From Marihabitans asiaticum (GTDB taxonomy: Bacteria; Actinomycetota; Actinomycetes; Actinomycetales; Dermatophilaceae): a stretch of 64,000 nucleotides of DNA. The number at the start of each line of letters is the position of its first letter. Position 1 is the first letter of the stretch. Below the pieces are notes generated by a model. That model saw nothing but the letters and a program-made list of their open reading frames with translations, did no database searches and was not told where the DNA came from. Where the stretch lies: assembly GCF_007828725.1 (NCBI RefSeq), contig NZ_VIUW01000001.1, positions 62,001 through 126,000 on the forward strand, written 5' to 3'. This document shows positions 34,778-44,900 of the stretch, piece by piece. The position numbers and the translations under genes are program-made.

Positions 34778-35040
34778 CGAGGTGCAGTGGTTGTTGTCGT
34801 AGGTGAGCCAGGTTTGGAGTGCGTCGCGGCGGACTTGTTCTGATACGTCGGCGGCGTAGAGGCATTCCATAGTCTTGGCGCGTTGGTAGCGCTCGACCCT
34901 GCCGTTGTGCTTGGGGGCGGGGGGCGGATCCGTCGTGGCGTGAGGCGAAGGAGTGCACCGCGTGGATGTAATTCGCCGAGCGGCAGCAGGGGCTGTTGCC
35001 TGTGATGATCCGAGCGGATCGGGTGATGCCGTGGGCCCGG
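34778..35040 (-). pseudogene. IS481-like transposase fragment (decayed)
   Basis: Reading the minus strand from 35040, the piece RAHGITRSARIITGNSPC...NYIHAVHSFASRHD continues, after a frameshift near 34920, as KHNGRVERYQRAKTMECLYA and ALQTWLTYDNNH. This is the C-terminal catalytic end of an IS481-type transposase (the final D/E region: TDNG, HNGKVERYQR, NHHRPHS), with the Asp of the TDNG motif changed to Gly (TGNS). The N-terminal half, the final motif and the inverted repeats are missing. It marks the left border of the accessory island. Confidence 0.75.
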
Positions 35041-35077
35041 GGAGGCCAAGAGAACGGAGTGTGTACCCCTCCCGGTA

Positions 35078-35106
35078 TTGACAGTGTGATCTGGGTCACG
35101 GGATGG
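35078..35106 (+). promoter_or_regulatory. Putative island-operon promoter with CRP/GlxR-like site
   Basis: TTGACA (35078-35083) is a perfect -35 box. TGTGA-TCTGGG-TCACG (35085-35100) matches the CRP/FNR-family consensus TGTGA-N6-TCACA at 9 of 10 fixed positions. It lies in the -35/-10 spacer, where binding would more likely repress than activate. A -10 box is unclear (GATGGT 35102-35107 or TAGACC 35111). The first gene starts at 35284, leaving a leader of about 170 nt in which I see no riboswitch or further gene. Confidence 0.5.
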
Positions 35107-35283
35107 TGAGTAGACCCTTGTTGATGTATCACCCCGTCGGCGGGGGCGGCCCTTCGAACCACTGAGGACCCCACGCGGGGCCTGCCGCGAGGTCACCACC
35201 GCTCGGCAGGCGCCGAAGAGTACGGCGAACCTGGCCCCCCGGGTCAGAGCCGTCACCGCACTGGCCAGGGCAAGAGGCGGAAG

Positions 35284-35925
35284 ATGAGCGAGATCACCTC
35301 CGGCCACACCACGGGGTTCGACCTGCACCCGCTCAACCCGGTCTTCCTCACCTTCGACGACACCATCGCGGGCAAGAACTGGTTTTTCCAGCTGCCCGAT
35401 GACGCGGTGCTCGAGCCCGGCACGCTCACCCCCAAAGACTTCGCCGTGCCCCAAACCGACGCCCGCGAGGTGCTGCGCAGCGTGGTGCGCTTCGTGGCCG
35501 ACCTCCCGGCCGATGGGCGCCCGCTCGTGGTCTGGGCCGATGGCGACGACGAACTCCTGGTCGACATCAGCGCCACCACCATCACCTGCCTGGTGGGACT
35601 CGTGCGCATCGGCATCAAGGTGGCCTGCGATCAGCTCGACGCCCCCGCCGCCATCGAAGTGCCCTTCGCCGTGGGCACTCACGACCGCCCAGCGGGTCTG
35701 ACCATGTCAACCCAACGCCGCCTGCTCGGCCCCGACGTGATCGTCGACCGGTGGTCTGACGCCATCGTCGCCTTCGCCTGGGAAGCCCTGCTCGAAACCG
35801 CCCGCCGCCTGGCCGAACGCGCCGGCAAAGACACCCAGGGCCGACCCCTGATCCCGGTGGCCATCGCCTCAGGTTCAGGCACCCTGCACATTCAACCCAT
35901 GGCCCGGCACAACCTGCGGGACTAA
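35284..35925 (+). CDS. Unknown 213-aa protein, first gene of the island operon
   Basis: No family recognised. It is soluble, with no signal peptide or transmembrane helix. Visible features: GFDLHPLNPVFLTFDD near the N-terminus, a DLPADGRPLVVWADGDDELLVD segment, a helix-strand middle and a helical C-terminal half (DAIVAFAWEALLETARRLAERAG) ending in HIQPMARHN. GGCGGAAG precedes the ATG weakly. It ends 13 bp before the giant gene, whose ribosome site (GGAGGTGAT) is excellent. Codon use (more GAT, TTG, GTT than the flanking genes) is like the rest of the island. Possible assembly or chaperone factor, by position only. Confidence 0.8.
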   Translation: MSEITSGHTTGFDLHPLNPVFLTFDDTIAGKNWFFQLPDDAVLEPGTLTPKDFAVPQTDAREVLRSVVRFVADLPADGRPLVVWADGDDELLVDISATTITCLVGLVRIGIKVACDQLDAPAAIEVPFAVGTHDRPAGLTMSTQRRLLGPDVIVDRWSDAIVAFAWEALLETARRLAERAGKDTQGRPLIPVAIASGSGTLHIQPMARHNLRD

Positions 35926-35938
35926 CGGAGGTGATGGC

Positions 35939-38900
35939 ATGACGCTGGCGGAATCGGATCTCGGCGATCTCGCGGCTCTCACGCGTGCCATCGGCCTCAC
36001 GGACGACACCGGCAACAACGCCGCCTGGTTTACCGACCCAGTGGGAGGCTCAGCCGAAAACCCCACCGGGCTGAAAACCATGCTCTCCAACGACGACCAG
36101 CGCGATGCCCTGGTCGATTTTGTTGACGCAACCCTCGGCCCCCCCGAACGGCACGCCGAAGGGGAAGCCACATGGGTGCCACTGTTCTTCAGCGGCGATC
36201 CCAACGTCACCATTTACGCGGTGCTCACCCCTGTCGCCGGAGCCGTTCGCTTGGGTGTGGCCGCAGAATTCGCTCACGGTGACGGCGAGCCCTCCGTCAG
36301 CGGCAGCGTTCACGTCCCCCTGTTCCAGGTTCCCCGCGAGGGCCCCGACACCCGAGACGCCAGTGGCACCACCCCGCGCTGGCTCTTCCTCGGGCGCCCC
36401 GGTGCCGATATCGAGATCAGCCTCGATGCCACCTTCACCTCCGCCGCGCCCACCCCCGGGCAGGCCCACCTCGGCGGCGCTGGCCTCACGCTGCTGGTAC
36501 CCACAGCTGCGAACCAAGACGTCGGCTTCGCCCTGAACCTCACCAACCTGCAACTGCCTGGGGCTACCGCTCCCGCCAACCACGAACTCAGCATCGATGA
36601 CCTCACCGATTCGGGCGAACTCGGCACCGACCTGCTCGACCTGGTCATCGGACTCCTGCGCGCCCACCTCGATTCTCTAGACCCTTCGGACCCAGCACTG
36701 CGGGTCGTCACTGCTCTTGCAGGAATCCTCGGCCTGCGCGATGTGACCGGACTCCCGGCCCCGGCGTGGGCGGAGGTGCCCACGCGGGGCCTTGCGGTGA
36801 TCGTGGAATGGGCCGAGCAGATCCTGGGAAACGACCCGCTACGCGACACCTGGCTGGCAGAGCTAGCCGACCTCGTCGAGGGCACTGCGCTCCCCGCGCA
36901 GGATGCCGTGTCGTACTCCCTCGGCGACGCCGACCTCGTCATCGGCTTGCGGGTCACCCCGGGGTTGGGGGGCGCCAGCACGTTGGTGCCCTGGGTGCGG
37001 CTCACGCGCGAGACCCGCCCCGGCGCCGACATCCGAGTGCACGCCGACCTGTTGCGGCTCGACACCGCTACGGGCGCGGCCGTGGCCCTGCCGTCGGCGG
37101 GTCTGGAAGCCGTGTTCGGGGCCGACGCTGGCGGCAGCGACCTGATCGACACCGCCGACCTCGACATCGGCTCACTCCACCTCGGGCTCACCTCACGCGA
37201 GCAAAGCCCACCAGCCTTCACCCTCACCCTCCATGACGTCACGCTCACCGGAACCCACCACGACGTCCTGGATCTCTCAAACCCCGACGCGGCACTGGAT
37301 GCCGCGAACACCGTGCTCGATGGCGCCCTCACCGACGCCCTATCCGGCTTGGGCGATGCCGCCGACGCGCTGCTGGCCCTGATTGGCATCAACCCCCCGG
37401 CCGGGGTAAGCGGAACGAGCGTGGCCACCCTCATCAGCAATCCACTGGGGGCCCTGCGGGGCTACTACGACGAGGTCACCACCACCTCGGCTGCGGCCCA
37501 GGAGTTGCTAGGTCACCTGCGTGATCTGCTCACCGACGCCACCTCCGCCATCCCCGGTTCCGGAACCCCCGCGGACCCCTGGCGTCTCCCCTTCCTCTCG
37601 ACAGCCGCCACCGTTGACCTCCGGGTCTGGCGCGAGGGCTCCACCGTGCACCTCGCCGTGCACAGCGACATCAGCCACGACATCACCGACACCGTGCGCC
37701 TGACCGCCTCGGCCCAGCTCGACGCCCTGGCAGTGGATCTCACCACCGGCAGCACGGTTTTCGGCACCGCCCTGAGCGCCAACGTGGTGGCCACCCCCAT
37801 CGGCGGCCCCACCCTCAACGTTCCGTTCGGCAGTCTCACCGCCCACGCCACTGGGCTCGGCGCGAGCCTCACCTGGTCCCCCGGCGCGGGCCTCTCGATC
37901 GACCCCTGGCACCCCGGTTTGTCGATCACCACCGCCGACGACACCACGATTCCCATCGTCTTCCCGGACACCGCCGACCCCGACTGGGACGCGATTCAAG
38001 ACACGGTCACCGTTCTGCTGGCTGAACTCGGCGGTCCGGTCGTGCGTCGGATGATGACGCTGATCGGCTGGAGCGGAACCCTCCCCGCCCTGTCATTGGC
38101 CGACCTGGTGAACGACCCGGCGCAGGCCCTGCGCACCTGGGCCGCTGAGCTCGTCCTCGACTGCTCGCGCTTGGCCACCGTCATGGATGCCGCTGCTCTC
38201 GTGCTCAGTGCCGGGTCACTGAACCGAGCGCTGGGTGCGGGCTCGACGCAGCGCCCCTTCCGCGCCCCCCTCGCCGGCCAGAGTGCTGCCCCCGCGCTCG
38301 CCGTATGGACCCAGCCTGGGTGCCCGCCCCGGCCCCCGATGCGCGGGGTCGCTGGCTGGGACAGCATTCTGTACGACACCGCCACGCCCAGCGGGCACGA
38401 CCTCGCAGCAGCCTTGACCCAGGCCGCCATCACCTACCCCGACATCGGCGATCAGCTCGTCGCTCGTCCCGGAGTGGCCGAGGGTTTCGACCTGTTGATC
38501 GCACGCTGGGCCGGAACCGACGGGGTGATCGCCCCGCCAGCAACGGTCCCTGCGGGCATTGGGTCCACCGTGCTCGACGGCCACAGTCTGGCCGAGCTCT
38601 CTGCCGCCGCCATGAACGGGCTCCCGCTCGGCGCTATCGATCCGGCCGCCCTCGTGGTGCACGTCGGCTGCAGCGACGACTGGCTCACCGGCCGCTCGGC
38701 CACCGAGAGCATCGATGCCACCACCGGCTCCCCCACCCCCATGCCGGCAGGCGCCACCACCACTCGCTACCTGAAGCTGCCCACCGTTGCCGCCTCCCTG
38801 GCACAGCGCCCAGGGGTGGATCCGGTGCAGGTCCAAGCTGACCTCATTGCCGAGGCCATCGCCAGCCCCACCAACCCGGTCACGCTGGTTGGGCACGGCG

Positions 38901-41900
38901 CTGCGGGGGCCGCGTGCGTCCGCGCGGCCCACGGAGCTCACGTGGCGGCGGTGGCCACGGTCGGCACGCCGTGGCACCCGGCCGTGGCGGTGACCGGGTT
39001 GCAGGTCGGGCTGCCCGGCAACGCCCTCCGTCTCTTGGGCGCGCTCGTGGAGACGGGCGCCACCCCTGGGTCACCAGAGTGGCTCGACAGCTCCGACCTC
39101 ATGCGCGGCACGGCCCTGATCCAGCACGCGCTCTCGGTACCCATCGCCCCGGACTTGCCCACCGCCGCCACCGAGCCCTTGCCCGCCGGCACGCCGGTGC
39201 ATGCCGTGTTCGGAGCTGTCGACGCCAGCGCGGTAGCCCACGGCCTGGCTGCCGTGATCGGGCACGCGCTACATACCCGGTCCGAGGAGCCCGCAACCAC
39301 CGCCCTCATGACCAGCCTCCATGCCGGCATCGACCTCCCCGTGGTGGCCGGCGACATAGGCGGCATCACGGTGGGCGCCGGGGCCCGGCTGGAGTTGCTG
39401 ACCGTCGAGCGAGCGGGGCCCACGGCGAGCGCCGGCTCTACCCTGGATATGCAGCTCGACCTCGGGATCACCGATGGATGGATGGTCGGCGGACCGGGGG
39501 CAGATAGCCGAGACCTCGAGGTGCGCTGGGCCGAGATCCACGTGCTCATTCCCCTGGCGGGCGGGCCCGGTTCGGGCTACCTCGTCCTTCACGACGCCAC
39601 CGCCTTCGGGGTCACCCGCACCCGCTGGCTGGTCACCCCCGAAGCCCTGGAAGCCGACGCCAGCTTGGCCCTGCCCGAGGTCAAACTGCTCCTCGGTGAA
39701 GTGGTGGGACGCGTCGTTCGCGACGCGCCGGCGCTGGCCGATTTGCTGACTGCGGCCGGTCTCATTCGCGACGGTGGCCTCGACCCGAGCGCCGTTGACA
39801 CCCTCCTGCACGACCCCCGCAGCCTGGTCGATGCGGCGCTTGCTACCGGAGCCAACCACGTAGCCACCCTGCTGCGGACGCTGTCCACCACCATCCAGCC
39901 GCCGTCCCTGCCACCGACCCAGGTGCGGATTGGCCTAGACCAGGCGTACGCCGATGTCGACCTCGCCAGTCGCAGCCTGACCGCCGTCGTAACCCTCGAC
40001 GAACCCGGCATGCCACCCATCCGCGTCGCCGTCGAAGCCAGCGCGATTGGGGCCACGGCAAGCGCCACGGTGGGCGAGATCGATCCCCAGCTCGGCGGGG
40101 CGCAGGTGGTCCTGACGGCTGGCCCGGGCGGCCCCACGGCGATCGTTGAGTTCGCCCGCGGCGCCCAGACACCACATCGCATCGAGCTCTTCCCCCACCC
40201 CTCACCCGACGCCGCGCTGACCCTGGTGCGCGACCTCGCCCCCGGACTGGCGCTGCGGCTCCTGGCCGAGGGCATGCGGGCCCTGGCGGGTGCCCGCAAG
40301 GACCTGGTTGACGCCCTCCTGACCGCCATCGGCCTGCTGCGCGAGCACGGCACCGACCTGCTGCCGGAGATGGTTACCCCGTGGGGTTTGCTCGACGCCC
40401 CCGGCGCCTGGCTGCGCACGCTCGACCCGACGACGGTCGCGAGCAGCGCCCTCGACGCGCTGGGCGAACTCCTCGTTCCCAGTTTCACCCCAGGCCTGTG
40501 GACCTTCTCCGACGAGATCGCTCTGGCCTACGTGCTGACCGGCGACTCCTTGACGCTCACCCTGGAAGCCGACCTTTCCACCACCATCGACGGCCACGCC
40601 AGCGTCAGTACGATCGCCGCCGGGCTCGCCATCAGCCGTACCGGCCACCTCGCGCCAGCGCTGGGCATCAGCTCGGCCGTTGATGGATGGGGCGCCCAGC
40701 TGCAAATTAGCCCCAGCGTCACCCTCTCTGCTCTGCGCGCGGGCGGCACGCCGTTGCCCATCTATCCCGCTGGCCCGGGTCTAGGGGAGGCGGTGGCCAC
40801 GGGCGCCACGGCCGTCATTGTGCTGGTGCTGAACCGGCTCATCGATGAGCGCACCTCCACCGATCCCCTGCTTTCAGATGTGGCCCGCGCGGTTCACGCC
40901 TTGACCGGAGCCTTGGGTCTGCTGGATGCCAGCGACGACGTCGACTCGGCGGCCTTGACCACCTTCGCGGGGGACCCGGCCAGCCACCTCCTGGCGCACC
41001 TGCCCGACCTGGTGGTCAGCGGCATCGACCTCCTCGCGGAGGCTCTCGACCCCGCGCAGAGCGTCGTGGCCGTCACCACTCCCAGCCCGGGCACCACCCG
41101 GATCGCCCTCACCACCGGCGCGGTCGGTGGTATCGACCTGATCAGCGCCGGGCCCGAGCGCGCAATCTCCTTCTTCGCCAGCATCGACCTCGACGGGCAC
41201 GGCACCCTGACCATCGACCACGTGCGCCTCAGCGGCACCGGGGTACACCTCGCGGTGAGCGCGGCCCCGATCCTGCTCGATGCCGGACCAGTTCGCCTGC
41301 GCCCCGCCGTCAGCATTGAGGCCGGGGTGAGCTCTGCTGGTTTCAGCCGCTCCATCAGCGCCGGCATCGCTCTCGATGATGACGGCGACGCCCAGCTACG
41401 AGTGGCCTGGGCCCTCGACGGCAGCGCTCCAGAACTGGTAGCCCTGACGCGGGTCGGGCCTGGCGACCTCAGCATCGACACCGACCCCGTGCTGATCGCC
41501 ACGCGAGCGCTCAGTGGCTTGCTCTCCATCGTCACCGGGGTATTGGCCGAGCAGCTGCAATCGATCCTGTCGGCCAAGGTGGTCGCCGCGCTCCAAGAGG
41601 TGGTCTTTACCGACGGTGACACCACCCTTGACCCCACCCTGTTCTCCGATTTGCTCGACCCCGAGGCGCTGTTCACCCGGCTGCAACGGCTGGCCTGGAA
41701 CTGCGCGACCGCAGCGGAGGCCCTGAGCATCGAGATCGCGGGAGCTCTCACGGTCGGTTTCGCCGCCCGTCCCACTGGTGGGGGACGCCAGCAGATCGGC
41801 GTCGCAGTATCCCTGCCCGCTGGGTCCTCGCTGCCACTGGTCACCGGCGAAACCACGCTCGACCTCGAGGTCGACAGCGCCTGGATCGATGCCCCCGTTG

Positions 41901-44900
41901 AAGGCGGGTTGTCTATCTACGTGTTGGAGGGCACCGGCACCTCTCTCGAGCTCTCGCCCCGTTTCGCCGTCGCTGGCCTGGGCGTGCGCATCGGCGCGGG
42001 CACCGGGCCCCTGCTCACGTTGGGCGGGCTCACGGTCGACGCCATCGGCGTGCATACTTATGCCGAAGCCTCCGGTGCGGGCGTGGGCGGCGGCGCCCGG
42101 GTGCAGATCGAAGGGCTGGCGATCACGCCCGGAGGCGCGGGCGGCAACAACGCGGTGGCCAGCGGCATCATGGAAGACGCGGGAGCCGAAGCGGGCGAGA
42201 ACCGGCCCGCCTTCAGCCCGTCGCTCGCGATCCAAAAGCCCCCCGGCCACAATCTCGGCGTCAGCCTGCGCGCGGGCGATCCACCCGGCCCGTGGTGGTT
42301 GGTTATCCAGCGGCAACTGGGGCCGCTCTACCTCGATGCCGTCGGTTTGGACACCGCCGAGTCCGGTGGGCAGGTCACCCGGATCACCTTGCTGTTCAAC
42401 GGCTCGGTGTCGATGTTTGGCCTCACCGCCGCCGTCGAACAACTCTCGATTTCGTGGCTGGGCGGCGACGTGCTGTCCATCTCCAGCTGGTCGGTCGACC
42501 TCATGGGGTTGGCAGTGAGCGCCGACCTGTCGGGGATCATGCTTTCGGGTGGTCTCCTCAAGACGGTTGAGGGTGAACCTCCAGATCAGCAGGTCTCGTA
42601 CGTGGGGATGTTGGTGGCCCGCTTCGCGACCTACGGCCTATCGGTGTTCGGTGGCTACAGCCAAGGCCCCGATGGCACCTCGTTCTTCATCTTCGGCGCG
42701 GTCAACGGACCCATCGGGGGGCCGCCTGCGTTCTTCCTCACCGGGCTCGGCGGCGGCTTCGGTATCAACCGTGGGCTGGTCATCCCTTCGGATCTCAATG
42801 ACTTCCCCAGCTTCCCGTTCTTGCAGGCGCTTGACCCCGGCGCGCAAGCCCCCGATGACCCCATGGGCGAGTTGCGGCGGCTCTCGGAGTACTTCCCGCA
42901 CGAAGTCGGCACGTTCTGGTTTGCTGCTGGCATCTCGTTCACCAGCTTCGCTCTGGTCGACGGGGTGGCGGTCATCGCCGTCTCCTTTGGCAACGGCCTG
43001 GAAATCAACCTGCTCGGGTTGGCGCGCATGGCCCTCCCTCGCCCCGGCGCCGCCATCGTCTCCATCGAGTTGGCGCTGCTCGCCCGGTTCTCCACCAAAG
43101 AGGGCGTCTTCCTGATCCAGGCCCAGCTCACCGAAAACAGCTGGTTGCTCTATGAAGACGTGCGCCTCACCGGTGGCTTCGCCTTCGCCGTGTGGTGGAA
43201 GGGCCCGCTCGCGGGGCAGTTCGTGCTCACCTTGGGCGGCTACCACCCCAACTTCCACGTCGAGGGTTACCCGGTGGTCCCGCGGCTCGGCCTCGAGTGG
43301 CGGATCTCCGACGCCTTGGTCATCAAGGGCGGCGCCTACTTCGCCCTGACCTCCGAGGCGCTGATGGCGGGAGTCGATGTCGAAGTCAGCCTCGACTGGG
43401 GCTGGGTCTGGGCCAAGGTTGCCTTTGGCGCCCACGGCATCGTGTATTTCGACCCGTTCTGGTTCGAGGTCATGGCCTACGCCCGGATCAGCGCCGGCCT
43501 GAACATCAAGCTCGGATTCATTCGGATTCGAATTTCGATCAGCATCGGCGCCACCATCACCTGCTGGGGCCCGGACTTCGCCGGCACGGCCACCTTCGAG
43601 ATCGGCCCCTGCGATGTCGATGTCGACTTCGGCAGCAAGCGGCGCATCGAACCGGCCCTCGTGTCATGGCCGGAGTTCATCGAGAAGTACCTCGAAGCCG
43701 CCACCAGCTCCACCGCGCGGGCCATCTCCGCCATCACCGGCGCCGGCACCCTGCCCAGTTCAACGCAGGGCGATACCGGGGCACCATCGGCCGATGGCAG
43801 CCTCGATCTGCCCTTCCGGGTCTTCGCCGAGTTCGAGTTCTCGATCACCACCAGCATCCCCATGACCGGGTTCTCGCTCGGAGAAGAGCTCGACCTGATC
43901 TCACTGACCCCGACGCTGGACGGCTCGCCGGCATCATTGGGGGTAGCCCCCATGGGCGCCACCTTGAGTTCCTCGCTGCTCCGCCTATCGGTCACCCGCC
44001 GTGAGGGTGGGCGTTGGGTGCGGGTGCCAAACGATGACCTCACCCCACTGGTTCTCGGTCTCGGCGATGGCAGCGTCGGGCAGTCGGGCTCGCGCTTCAC
44101 TCGCGAGTCCTTCCCGCTGGGGGTGTGGGGCCAGCCGCAGAGCGACGACGCCGACAACACGGCTCTGCCTTCCACCGACGTCGTGAGCTCAGGCACCTGC
44201 GTCACGCTGGTCGCCAGAGCCCAGCCCACTCCCACCGGCCCCCAGATCAACTACTACCGGGTCGACAGCGGGCGGCGGCCCCTGCCGCTCACGGCATCGG
44301 CCCGAGCCCGGCGCGAGATGCTGCGCGCCTCGCGGCGGTTCTCCCTGGTCGTGCCCACCACCTCCACCGAAGCGCTGGGGTTAGCTGCCGACGCCCTCTA
44401 CGGAGCGCATCTCGCCCCGGCCCGCACCGCGGTCAGTCGCGCCCGATTCAGCCGCGAGCGAGTGGCGCCGCCTTTGCCCGGACTGCTCACCGAGGGTCTG
44501 TCCGACCGCGAAGGCACCGCCGGTGACCGGGTCGAGCTCGACCTCCCCGGCCAAGAACTCGCTCGGTTGCCGCGGCGCCCCTACGTCACCGGTGTCTTCA
44601 GCGCCGGGGCGGGTGCCCTGATGGCGAGCGTGCGCACCACAGTCAGCGATGGCCGCCTCGCCCGGCGTCCCGCTCCTACCACCGCGTCGGTCCACGGTCG
44701 CTTAGGGCGCATGCTGCCGGTTCAGCTCACTCAAAACTCGCTGGCCGCATCGGTGACCGGAGGCACCCTGACCGCGGTCGGTGGCGCCGGCGCGCTACCC
44801 CGTACCGATGTCACCGGTGGTGCTCGCAGCCAGCGCAGCGGACCCTTGGGCGCACTGGCCGTGCAGCAGATGATCGGCGGGTTGGGGTCCGCAGCGGGGC

